In this document: positions 42,096-49,986 of the stretch, in pieces
Layout: each line of letters starts with the position of its first letter
How positions within the stretch are numbered: position 1 is the stretch's first letter
Source: Pseudorhodobacter ferrugineus DSM 5888
Lineage (GTDB): Bacteria; Pseudomonadota; Alphaproteobacteria; Rhodobacterales; Rhodobacteraceae
Assembly: GCF_000420745.1 (NCBI RefSeq)
Contig: NZ_ATVN01000015.1
Location: 1 to 64,000, forward strand
Length of the DNA stretch: 64,000 bases
Reading direction: 5' to 3'
Position numbers and translations under genes: made by a program
Notes under the pieces: model-generated
What the model was told of the DNA's origin: nothing
Database searches by the model: none
Seen by the model: the letters and a program-made list of their open reading frames with translations, nothing else

Positions 42096-43280
42096 TCACG
42101 CGGCTGTGCTGTGCAACGCCGCCGTTGCGGGCTTGGCGATTTCACCGAAAACGGCCCGCGCTGTCCAACGGTCCAGCTCGGGATAGGCCAAAACCATTCT
42201 GTGTTTGCGGTCCAAAGTACGGCGCGCGGCAAAGCCCATCGCGTTGCGGGTGATCGGGCTGACATACAGGCTTTCAACGCGCGCACCATCGGCCAGTATC
42301 ACCTCATGCTGGGCGAACAACAGGTTGTAAAACCCAAGGTTTGGCAGAGGTGCGACCGTGATGCCGCCAAGCCCTGCAATATGTGCCACCACCGCAAAGG
42401 CCCCATCATATCCCGTCAACAGCTCTAACTTTGGGCCATCAAGATAGATCCTGTGTTGCCCCGATAGAACCAAATCGCGCGCATTGCCAAGCACACCTTT
42501 GGGGACGGTGACGACCGGCCCATCGCCCGCGGCCGAGGCAACCAAGGCAAGCAAGGGTTGGAACCCGTGATCCTGGGTCCAGATCAGCTGCCCTGCGCGC
42601 AGGTTTTCGACGCGGCGATAGCCCTTGTAGGTTAGAACGCGGGTCCCTGCCCCCAAACACATCGCCGCAAATTCCAAGGTATTGATGGCAAAGTTTTCCC
42701 AAGCCTGGCTATTTTCATTATAGTAGTCCATCGGAATGCCGTAATATTGCACCGACCCTGCCCCGAAATCATAGACAAAGCCGACGGCCTTGCTTTCGTC
42801 ATTATCACCCAGCGTCATTAGCACGGTCGCACCGGGGGGCAAGCTGGCCGCATTGACATAGCCGTGCGTTGTATAGTTCCCGCCATCAAGCGAGGCATCG
42901 GTGATAATGCCGCCAGCACCGTTGCCCAAATCCGCCTCTCCTGCGGCGGTCAGGTTTGCATCTGCCGTTGTGGCGCGCACATGGGTCAGGCTGGTTCCAG
43001 GCAAAATGAGTTGCGGGTTGGCGACGCCGGTAGCACGGTCAAAGATCACCATGTTCATGCCGTTATTCACCGCAGCGGTGATATCGGGCATCCGGCCCAA
43101 AAATTCGGCATTAAATCCCGAATTGTCACCGTTCCAAACATAGAGCGCGTCAATCCCTGCAAGTTGCGCGCTGCTTGGGTCGAAAATCTCAATCGGGTTG
43201 TGGCCCGCTGCGATGATATCATCGCGCATTCCGGCCATGCCTTGGCCGCTGTCCATCGAATAATAGCCAATATTCGCCAT
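42096..43280 (-). CDS. ThuA-like domain fused to a C-terminal Hint (self-processing) domain
   Basis: About 394 residues. The first half (GYYSMDSGQGMAGMRDDIIA ... IDALYVWNGDNSGF ... YYGIPMDYYNENSQAWENFA) looks like a ThuA/glutamine-amidotransferase-like fold. It is followed at once by a Hint domain beginning at Cys in AAMCLGAGTRVLTYKGYRRV, with LVLSGQHRIYL (block B His) and LLFAQHEVILADGARVESL. Hint domains cleave themselves at the leading Cys. No signal peptide is seen, as is common for such Roseobacter proteins, which are often exported by type I systems. Start uncertain: 43280, 43301 and 43313 are ATGs; the TTG at 43370 is excluded because it lies in a terminator T-run. Confidence 0.75.
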   Translation of the reverse strand: MANIGYYSMDSGQGMAGMRDDIIAAGHNPIEIFDPSSAQLAGIDALYVWNGDNSGFNAEFLGRMPDITAAVNNGMNMVIFDRATGVANPQLILPGTSLTHVRATTADANLTAAGEADLGNGAGGIITDASLDGGNYTTHGYVNAASLPPGATVLMTLGDNDESKAVGFVYDFGAGSVQYYGIPMDYYNENSQAWENFAINTLEFAAMCLGAGTRVLTYKGYRRVENLRAGQLIWTQDHGFQPLLALVASAAGDGPVVTVPKGVLGNARDLVLSGQHRIYLDGPKLELLTGYDGAFAVVAHIAGLGGITVAPLPNLGFYNLLFAQHEVILADGARVESLYVSPITRNAMGFAARRTLDRKHRMVLAYPELDRWTARAVFGEIAKPATAALHSTAA

Positions 43281-43368
43281 CGTCCAGCACTTTGCCCCCA
43301 TTGATCGCACCATCGTGCAGGCAAAGTCTGAAAAAGCTGTGAATCCTGATAAGAGACCGCAATTTGCC

Positions 43369-43398
43369 AAAAAAAAACGCCAGCACGAGGCTGGCGTT
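43369..43398 (-). terminator. Strong intrinsic terminator upstream of the Hint gene
   Basis: Minus strand AACGCCAGC and GCTGGCGTT form a perfect 9-bp stem around CTCGT and run into nine T's in all. No annotated minus-strand gene lies upstream of it; the neighbouring gene there is on the plus strand and divergent, so it must end a short unannotated transcript. Confidence 0.85.
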
Positions 43399-43445
43399 AA
43401 GTTATTGAGGCAGGTTTCATACAGGCAAGAAACCTATCGAGCAGT
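43369..43445 (-). ncRNA. Candidate 77-nt small RNA or attenuated leader of the Hint gene
   Basis: Minus strand: -35 TTGGCC (43480-43475), 17-base spacer and -10 TATAAA (43457-43452) predict a start at 43445. The RNA would hold a hairpin AGGTTTC/GAAACCT with loop TTGCCTGTAT, a short CT-rich linker, and a perfect terminator ending in nine U's at 43369. No ORF fits. It could be a free-standing sRNA or, since the Hint gene begins about 90 bases further on the same strand, a leader with an attenuator. Confidence 0.55.
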
Positions 43446-43558
43446 TCCTACTTTATACGCGCTAAGTTGCCTGTGGCCAAGTTAAAAGTTTGAAAATCCA
43501 CATAACCATCCGTAGTATCAGGACCAATAGATCATGGGGTTTAAGGATTGTTGCCGGA

Positions 43559-45373
43559 ATGAAACATCAATTTTTCGCGATACGGCACAGTCTAATGGCA
43601 ACCGTTTTGCTTTGTGTCGCAGCGATTCCCGCCCTTGCAGACCCCAAACATGGCATAGCTATGTATGGCGACCCTGCCCTTCCACCTGATTTTGTGTCCC
43701 TCCCCTATGCAAACCCTGCAGCCCCTGCGGGCGGGCGCATCATTTTTGGCGAATCGGGCAGCTTTGATTCCCTTAATCCGTTCATCCTGAAAGGGCGGGC
43801 CCCTTGGGGGCAGTCGGGGTTAACCTCGGAAACCCTTTTGGGCCGGTCTTATGACGAACCTTTCACGCTTTACGGGCTTTTGGCCGAATCGGTAGAGACA
43901 GACGACGCGCGGACTTACGTCGAATTTACCCTTAATCCGGCGGCAACCTTTTCCGATGGCAGCCCCGTGACCGCCGAAGATGTGCTGTGGACCTTTGAAA
44001 CCTTGGGCACTGTCGGCCACCCGCGTTATCTGAATTCTTGGAAAAAGATCGCAACAGCCGAAATCTCTGGCCCGCGGTCTGTCAAGTTCACCTTCAATAC
44101 GCCGGACCGCGAATTGCCGCTGATCCTTGGCCTGCGCCCCGTGCTGCAAAAGGCGCAATGGGCGGGCAAGGATTTCACAGAATCGACGCTTGAGGCCCCT
44201 ATCGGATCTGGCCCCTATACGGTTGGGGCGTATGAGGCGGGGCGGTTTATTTCCTTTGTCAAAAACCCGAATTGGTGGGGCCGCGATTTGGCCTTTAACA
44301 AAGGCCGCCACAACCTTGACGCAGTGCGCTACGAGTTTTTTGGCGATGATGGTGTGGTGTTTGAGGCGTTCAAGGCGGGCGAGATCACCAGCTACCGCGA
44401 AACCAATGCCGCCAAATGGGCCGAACAATACAGCTTTCCTGCGGTCATGTCCGGCGCGATTGTGAAATCGGAAATCCCGCATTCCCGCCCGTCGGGCATC
44501 GACGGCTTTGTCATGAACACACGGCGCGCGCAATTTGCCGATTGGCGGGTGCGCGAGGCGATGATCCTTGCGTTCAACTTTGAACAGATCAACACCACCG
44601 TCACGGGGGGCACGGCCCCGCGCATCCAGTCGTATTTTTCAAACTCGGTGCTTGGCATGGCCACGGGTACGCCTGCGCAAGGCCGTGAATTGGAATTGCT
44701 GCAACCCTTTGCCGCCGATCTGATCCCAGGTGTGATTGACGGCTATGCCTTGCCCGTGGCCGACAGTGCGACCAACCGCAAAAACATCCGCGCCGCCAAG
44801 GCGTTGTTGGAACAGGCGGGCTGGGTGGCCGATGACAGTGGGGTGTTGAAAAACGCCCAAGGGCAGGCCTTTGCCTTTGACATCTTGCTGACCAATGGCG
44901 CGTCCGAGGTGGCCACCATCGCCAATATGTATATCGAGGCGCTGAAACCCCTTGGAATCACCGCCACGCTGACCACGATTGACAGTGCGCAGATGACCGA
45001 ACGCACCAATGCCTATGATTTTGACATGACCCATATGATCCGCAACATGTCGCTGTCACCGGGCAATGAGCAAACCTTTTACTGGGGTGCTGCGGGCGTG
45101 ACCGAGCCGGGCAGTCGCAACCTGATGGGCATGAATGTGCCCGCCGCCGAGGCGATGATTGCAACCTTGCTGAACGCGACGAGCCAAGAAGATTTCATCG
45201 CCGCCACCCATGCGCTTGACCGGATTTTGACCGCAGGGCGCTATGTCGTGCCGTTCTGGTATGCAAAAACTTCGCGTCTGGCCCATGCAAAGGAATTGAA
45301 ATACCCTACAACCTTGCCGATTTATGGCGATTGGCCGGGGTTCCAGCCCGATGTCTGGTGGTATGAAAACTAA
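43559..45373 (+). CDS. Periplasmic SBP family 5 protein (YejA-like), no transporter adjacent
   Basis: 604 residues. A signal peptide (LMATVLLCVAAIPALA) and a family 5 binding-protein fold. YejA/MppA-like features are KHGIAMYGDPALPPDF, GESGSFDSLNPFILKGR, SPVTAEDVLWTFETL, SGPYTVGAYEAGRFISFVKN and the C-terminal RYVVPFWYAKTSRLAHAKEL. Such proteins bind oligopeptides or microcin-like peptides for a Yej-type ABC transporter. No permease or ATPase follows, so it either serves a transporter coded elsewhere or has another role. ATG 43559 begins the signal peptide; the upstream in-frame codon at 43490 overlaps promoter sequence. Confidence 0.9.
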   Translation: MKHQFFAIRHSLMATVLLCVAAIPALADPKHGIAMYGDPALPPDFVSLPYANPAAPAGGRIIFGESGSFDSLNPFILKGRAPWGQSGLTSETLLGRSYDEPFTLYGLLAESVETDDARTYVEFTLNPAATFSDGSPVTAEDVLWTFETLGTVGHPRYLNSWKKIATAEISGPRSVKFTFNTPDRELPLILGLRPVLQKAQWAGKDFTESTLEAPIGSGPYTVGAYEAGRFISFVKNPNWWGRDLAFNKGRHNLDAVRYEFFGDDGVVFEAFKAGEITSYRETNAAKWAEQYSFPAVMSGAIVKSEIPHSRPSGIDGFVMNTRRAQFADWRVREAMILAFNFEQINTTVTGGTAPRIQSYFSNSVLGMATGTPAQGRELELLQPFAADLIPGVIDGYALPVADSATNRKNIRAAKALLEQAGWVADDSGVLKNAQGQAFAFDILLTNGASEVATIANMYIEALKPLGITATLTTIDSAQMTERTNAYDFDMTHMIRNMSLSPGNEQTFYWGAAGVTEPGSRNLMGMNVPAAEAMIATLLNATSQEDFIAATHALDRILTAGRYVVPFWYAKTSRLAHAKELKYPTTLPIYGDWPGFQPDVWWYEN

Positions 45374-45425
45374 GATCCGCCCAAACGCCCTTAGGCGGCG
45401 GACAACATGAGGTGAAAGAGAGCAC

Positions 45426-45554
45426 ATGACAGGTTCCAAATTTCTGCCGCTTGCAGCGCTTTTGCTGCTGGCCACTCTTGCGGGCTGTGGCACGATTGAC
45501 GGTATTGGCCGCGATCTTTCCGGCGCGTCCAACCGCGTGTCCAATATGCTGTAA
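45426..45554 (+). CDS. Entericidin-like small lipoprotein
   Basis: 42 residues: MTGSKFLPLAALLLLATLAG then the lipidated Cys of LAGCGT, followed by IDGIGRDLSGASNRVSNML. Size, lipobox and the 'GIGRDLxxAG' segment match the entericidin A/B family of small outer-membrane lipoproteins, known in E. coli as an antidote-toxin pair linked to envelope stress. It is too short for most gene finders. It lies immediately before the eptA reading frame (TAATG junction with the upstream-most eptA codon), so it likely shares that transcript. Confidence 0.8.
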   Translation: MTGSKFLPLAALLLLATLAGCGTIDGIGRDLSGASNRVSNML

Positions 45555-45646
45555 TGTCGCGGGGGCTTGAGCGTGCGTTCCGAAAGGCGTATCGCGTTGA
45601 TGAGGGGTCTGACAGGCCCAAAAACATCGAGAAAAGGTCCATAGCT

Positions 45647-47290
45647 GTGACAGCTCCCCTTACCCATTCCGCACCGTTCTGGCAGCGGCGTCCCACCGTC
45701 AACGCGCTTGTGTTGAATGTGGCCACAGCCCTTTTCATTCTTGCAGCACACAACGTGACCTTTTGGGGCCGCGTTGGTGTGGCGTTTGACGGGCATGTGC
45801 TGACCGTTGCAATTTTCGCAGGCGCGATTTTTGCGCTGACGCTGCTTTTGATAGCCCTGTTTGCGGTGCGTTGGCTGCAAAAGCCGATGTTGGCGTTTTT
45901 CCTGATTTTGGGTGCGGTGACATCCTATTACCAAGACACGCTTGGCGCCACGATCGACCGTGAGATGATCCAGAACGCGATCACAACAACAGTCACTGAA
46001 TCCAAACATCTGATCACGGCAAGCTTTGTGTTTCATGTGCTGTGGGCGGGCATCTTGCCGGCCGCAGTGGTGTTTTGGGTCAAGGTCGCGCGGGCACCGC
46101 TTGTGCGGGCCGCTGTGATCTGGGCAGGCACTGTGGCGGTGTCGGTGGTCTTGTGCGTTGGGTTGTTGCTGACGCAGTTTGCAACCTTTTCGGTGGTCTT
46201 GCGCGCGCAAAAACAGATGATGGCCGCTTACCAGCCCGGCGCGCCGCTGACCGGCACCTTGCGCTATGCACGGATGCTGCAAAAATCCAAGGCGCTGCCA
46301 TTGCAGGCTTATGGCACCGATGCCAAGCCTTCGGCCCGTTTGGCCGCTGTGGAAAAGCCCGTTTTGCTGGTTGTGGTCGCTGGCGAAACCGCGCGCGCGC
46401 AAAACTGGAGCCTTGGCGGCTATGGCCCTGTTACCAACCCCGAGCTGGCCAAGCGCGACATTACCTATTTCCCGAATGTGTCGTCATGCGGGACGGCCAC
46501 GGCCGTATCACTGCCCTGTATGTTCGCCAGTTACGGGCGGGCCGATTACAGCTATGACAAGGGTGTCAGCACCGAAAACATGCTCGATATTCTGGCCCGC
46601 GCTGGGTATCACGTCGAATGGTGGGACAATAACACCGGCGACAAAGGCATCGCCAAACGTCAAACGCTTGAAATGGTCCTCAAGTCCACCGACCCGCGCT
46701 ATTGCGCCGATGGGGAATGCACGGATGGTATTTTTCTTGATAAACTGACGGACTATGCCGACAGCATAACCCAAAACACGGTGCTGGTGCTGCATATGAT
46801 CGGCAGCCACGGGCCATCCTATTATTTGCGCTATCCTGCGGAATTTGAACATTTCACCCCGACCTGCAAGACGGCCGAGTTGAAGACCTGTTCGACCGAA
46901 GAAATCACCAATGCCTATGACAACACGATCGTCTATACCGATCATATTCTGGCCAGCATGATCGACATTCTGGCGGCGCAAACCAAGGCGACATCGGCGC
47001 TGTTCTATGCGTCCGATCACGGCGAGTCGCTGGGCGAAGGTGGGCTGTATCTGCACGGCGCACCCTATTTCATGGCGCCTGAATACCAGACCCGCGTGCC
47101 GATGCTGACTTGGATACCCGCAGATTACGAGGCGGCCCTTGGACTTCAGCCAGGCTGTCTTGCCGCTGGAAAGGCTGCCGAGATCAGCCACGACAATATG
47201 TTCAGCACAGTGCTAAGCCTTGCAGGGGTTGAAACCTCGGTGATTGACCCTGCCCTTGATCTGATCGGACCCTGCCGCAATGCAAGCTGA
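45647..47290 (+). CDS. eptA: Phosphoethanolamine-lipid A transferase
   Basis: 547 residues from the GTG at 45647, the same length as E. coli EptA. The frame is open from an ATG at 45554, but the extra 31 residues are poorly EptA-like. Five membrane helices in the first ~200 residues precede a periplasmic sulfatase-fold domain. The zinc site and nucleophile are visible: Glu in VVVAGETARAQNWSLGGY, Thr in SSCGTATAVSLPCMF, and Asp/His in YASDHGESLGEGGLYLHGAP. Several Cys suggest the usual disulfides. It moves phosphoethanolamine from phosphatidylethanolamine to lipid A, lowering surface charge and conferring resistance to cationic peptides, and leaves diacylglycerol. dgkA overlaps its end. Confidence 0.93.
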   Translation: MTAPLTHSAPFWQRRPTVNALVLNVATALFILAAHNVTFWGRVGVAFDGHVLTVAIFAGAIFALTLLLIALFAVRWLQKPMLAFFLILGAVTSYYQDTLGATIDREMIQNAITTTVTESKHLITASFVFHVLWAGILPAAVVFWVKVARAPLVRAAVIWAGTVAVSVVLCVGLLLTQFATFSVVLRAQKQMMAAYQPGAPLTGTLRYARMLQKSKALPLQAYGTDAKPSARLAAVEKPVLLVVVAGETARAQNWSLGGYGPVTNPELAKRDITYFPNVSSCGTATAVSLPCMFASYGRADYSYDKGVSTENMLDILARAGYHVEWWDNNTGDKGIAKRQTLEMVLKSTDPRYCADGECTDGIFLDKLTDYADSITQNTVLVLHMIGSHGPSYYLRYPAEFEHFTPTCKTAELKTCSTEEITNAYDNTIVYTDHILASMIDILAAQTKATSALFYASDHGESLGEGGLYLHGAPYFMAPEYQTRVPMLTWIPADYEAALGLQPGCLAAGKAAEISHDNMFSTVLSLAGVETSVIDPALDLIGPCRNAS

Positions 47291-47681
47291 GCCTCACACC
47301 CCCCCCAAACCCCGTCCCGAACGGATTACAGGCATCCGGCATTTGTTTGCCGCAGCGGGCTATTCCATCGCGGGCGTGCGCCGATTGTGGGGGGAAACCG
47401 CCTTTCGCCATGAGATGCTGGGCCTGCCTGTGGTGTGCGTCCTGTTCTTGGCGATTGGCGCGCCGTTGTGGGCGTTCGGGGTGTTCGTGATCTTGTGGCT
47501 GCTGTTGATCGCGGTTGAGGCGTTGAACACAGCCGTGGAGGCGATTGTCGACCATGTGTCGCCCGACTGGTCGATTGCGGCGCGCGATGCCAAGGATCTT
47601 GGGTCACTGGCAGTGATGGCGCTGCTTTTGGCGAATGGGGTGTTTGTGGGCTATGTGGTGGTGCGGGGCTTGATGGGCTGA
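47280..47681 (+). CDS. dgkA: Diacylglycerol kinase
   Basis: 133 residues. Three membrane helices with the DgkA signature around EVEALNTAVEAIVDHVSPDW (E-x-x-N-S/T-A-x-E-x-x-x-D). A membrane enzyme that phosphorylates diacylglycerol to phosphatidic acid. Its start lies 11 bases inside eptA; EptA generates diacylglycerol, so coupling the two makes metabolic sense and is known elsewhere. A run of eight C's follows the start (codons 7-9), giving a Pro-rich N-terminus PHTPPKPRP. Confidence 0.94.
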   Translation: MQAEPHTPPKPRPERITGIRHLFAAAGYSIAGVRRLWGETAFRHEMLGLPVVCVLFLAIGAPLWAFGVFVILWLLLIAVEALNTAVEAIVDHVSPDWSIAARDAKDLGSLAVMALLLANGVFVGYVVVRGLMG

Positions 47682-47706
47682 TGGCGTTTTAAACCTTCGT
47701 TGGCTT

Positions 47707-47730
47707 ATGAGTATTTTTTCAAAGATGAAA
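47707..47730 (+). repeat. Short interspersed repeat, copy D (half form)
   Basis: TGAGTATTTTTTCAAAGATG followed by AAA. It lies between the convergent dgkA and XRE/cupin genes, 25 bases after the dgkA stop. Confidence 0.5.
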
Positions 47731-47736
47731 TAGCCG

Positions 47737-48357
47737 TCAGGTGAGGGACGTGACCCAAAGGACCGTTGCGTCTTCGTCTGACAGGCTGACGACATTATGC
47801 CCCATCGAGGCGTCGTAATAGGCGCTGTCGCCGCGGCGAAGATCGACGGCCTCATAAAACTCCGTATAAAGCCGCGCGACGCCGGTGAGGACATAGAGGA
47901 ATTCTTCGCCGTCATGGCGCACCCAGCCGTCGAAATCATCAAAGCTGCGGGCGCGGATGGTGGCGCGGTAGGGCAGCATGGTTTTTTGCACAAGGCCGGG
48001 GGCGAGGAGTTCATGTTCATACGTCGTGGTGGGATGGGCCTGCCCTTCGCCCGATTTGGTGACAGCCATGCGCCCCATGACCTGATGGCGGCTGGGGGGC
48101 GTGAACAGTTGCGGGACCGAAATGGCAAGGCCCCCTGCCAGTTTTTTCAAGGCGTCATAGGTGGGTGACATCTGCCCGTTTTCGATTTTCGACAAGGTGG
48201 AGCGTGCAAGCCCCGCATGGGTTGCCGCCTGTTCCAGCGTCCAGCCGCGCGCGCGACGCAGCTCGCGCACCCGTGCGCCAAGATCCAGCTGGGCCACGGG
48301 CTGGTCGGTCTTTTGCCCATCGCGGGCAATCCGGATCAGATGTTCGCCTTCGCTCAT
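47737..48357 (-). CDS. XRE-family regulator with cupin sensor domain
   Basis: 206 residues. The HTH_3 domain is DLGARVRELRRARGWTLEQA then GLARSTLSKIENGQMSPTYD (residues about 25-85). The cupin_2 barrel is at 120-200 with HDGEEFLYVLTGVARLY and DLRRGDSAYYDASMGHNVVS. Relatives (PuuR-like) regulate amine, amino-acid or organic-acid metabolism using a small ligand in the cupin. It is divergent from an acyl-CoA synthetase-like gene across 87 bases, which is the likely target. ATG 48357 has no leader problem; the frame beyond it, to 48513, is antisense to the neighbour. Confidence 0.9.
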   Translation of the reverse strand: MSEGEHLIRIARDGQKTDQPVAQLDLGARVRELRRARGWTLEQAATHAGLARSTLSKIENGQMSPTYDALKKLAGGLAISVPQLFTPPSRHQVMGRMAVTKSGEGQAHPTTTYEHELLAPGLVQKTMLPYRATIRARSFDDFDGWVRHDGEEFLYVLTGVARLYTEFYEAVDLRRGDSAYYDASMGHNVVSLSDEDATVLWVTSLT

Positions 48358-48444
48358 GCGCTGGTCCTTTGAAATGCTGTCCCTCGCAATACGCGCAGCC
48401 GCACGGCCTTGCAACGGCACGGGCTGCGGTTTAGCAACGATCCC

Positions 48445-49977
48445 ATGATCCTTTCGCAAACCTTGGCCCTGCCTTACCCCGCCTTGCCTGCTGCATTCAA
48501 CCTTGCGGCGCATGTGTTGGCGCGTGGGGCGGCATTGGCCGACCGTCCGGCGTTGGAATTGCTATATCCGGATCATACCGAGATTTGGACCTATGCAAAG
48601 CTGCAGTCTGCCGTGGCTGGGGTTGCGTCGGGGTTAGTGGCGCTTGGCCTTGGCCCCGGCGACCGTGTGTTGATGCGGTTGGGCAATAGCCCCGATTTTC
48701 CGGTGCTGTTCTTGGCGGCAATCACGGCGGGGCTTATCCCTGTGCCAACCTCGGCCATGCTGACGGGGCCCGAGGTGGCAAAGCTGTGCGATCTGGTGGA
48801 ACCTGCGCTGATTGTGGTCGATGCAGGCGTGGCGCTGCCGGATGTGCCGCCCTGCCCTGTTTTGCCCGCAGCCGCACTGCACGAAATGCACGCCTTGCCG
48901 CCGCACCCGTTCGCGTTGGGCGATCCCAACCGCCTTGCCTATATCATCTTTACATCTGGCACCTCGGGGCGGCCACAAGCGGTGGCCCATGCGCACCGCG
49001 CGATTTTGGGCCGCGCGATGATGCTGCAAGGCTGGTACGGATTGACCGCGCAAGACCGCGTTTTGCATGCGGGCGCGTTCAACTGGACCTATACCTTGGG
49101 CACAGGGTTGATGGACCCTTGGACCGTGGGCGCGACCGCGCTGATCCCCGCACCGGGCACGGGGGCCGAGGCGCTGCCCGCACTTTTGGCCCGCAGCAAG
49201 GCCACGATGTTTGCCGCAGCGCCCGGGGTCTACCGCCAAATGCTGCGCAGCCCCTTGGCGCCTTTGCCCCATCTGCGCCACGGGCTTTCGGCGGGTGAGG
49301 CCTTGCCCCAAGCCACCCGCGACGCGTGGTTTGCCGCCACCAACACCCCGATATATGAGGCGTTTGGCATGTCCGAAATCTCAACCTTCATTTCTGGCTG
49401 CCCTGACTGTGCGGCCCCTGCAGGCAGCACAGGATATGCCCAACCGGGTCGCCATGTTGCCGTGCTGGATGATGCGGGCCACCCTGCCCCCATTGGCACA
49501 TCCGGCATTCTGGCGGTGGACCGCAACGACCCCGGCCTGTTTCTTGGCTATTACCGTGACGCCGCCGCGACCAAGGCACGGTTTGCGGGCGATTGGTATC
49601 TGACCGGCGACACCGCACAGATGGCCGTGGATGGGGCCATCACCTATCTGGGCCGGCGTGATGACATGATGAATGCAGGCGGCTTTCGCGTGTCGCCCCT
49701 AGAGGTTGAAGGCGTGATCGCCACCTTGTCCGGCATCACCGATTGCGCCGCGATTGAGGTCGAGGTGAAACAAGGCGCGACTATTATCGCCTGCGTCTAT
49801 GCTGCAAACGCGCCGCTGGCCGAGGATGTTTTGCGCCAGCATGCCGACCGCGCCCTTGCCCGCTATAAACAACCCCGCGCCTATCATCACCTGATGCAAT
49901 TGCCGCGCAATGCCAATGGCAAGCTGAACCGCCGCGCTTTGCGTGCGCTGTTCGCAGCCCCCGAAACACCGCTTTAA
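48445..49977 (+). CDS. AMP-forming acyl-CoA synthetase/ligase (ANL superfamily)
   Basis: 510 residues. Adenylate motif IIFTSGTSGRPQAVAHAHRA (P-loop), then IYEAFGMSEIS (A5), DWYLTGDTAQMAVDGAITYLGR (A7-A8 Asp and the hinge), MMNAGGFRVSPLEVE, and the C-terminal catalytic Lys in LPRNANGKLNRRALR. It should activate a carboxylic acid to acyl-AMP and then acyl-CoA. In Roseobacters similar enzymes handle aromatic or short-chain acids, but the substrate cannot be read here. It is divergent from the XRE/cupin regulator and followed after 9 bases by a FrnE-type protein. Confidence 0.88.
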   Translation: MILSQTLALPYPALPAAFNLAAHVLARGAALADRPALELLYPDHTEIWTYAKLQSAVAGVASGLVALGLGPGDRVLMRLGNSPDFPVLFLAAITAGLIPVPTSAMLTGPEVAKLCDLVEPALIVVDAGVALPDVPPCPVLPAAALHEMHALPPHPFALGDPNRLAYIIFTSGTSGRPQAVAHAHRAILGRAMMLQGWYGLTAQDRVLHAGAFNWTYTLGTGLMDPWTVGATALIPAPGTGAEALPALLARSKATMFAAAPGVYRQMLRSPLAPLPHLRHGLSAGEALPQATRDAWFAATNTPIYEAFGMSEISTFISGCPDCAAPAGSTGYAQPGRHVAVLDDAGHPAPIGTSGILAVDRNDPGLFLGYYRDAAATKARFAGDWYLTGDTAQMAVDGAITYLGRRDDMMNAGGFRVSPLEVEGVIATLSGITDCAAIEVEVKQGATIIACVYAANAPLAEDVLRQHADRALARYKQPRAYHHLMQLPRNANGKLNRRALRALFAAPETPL

Positions 49978-49986
49978 CCGAACCGA

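Noticed and set aside
43281-43370. TTG start at 43370 for the Hint-domain gene
   Set aside because: It would place the start codon inside the T-run of a strong terminator and adds residues unlike the family.
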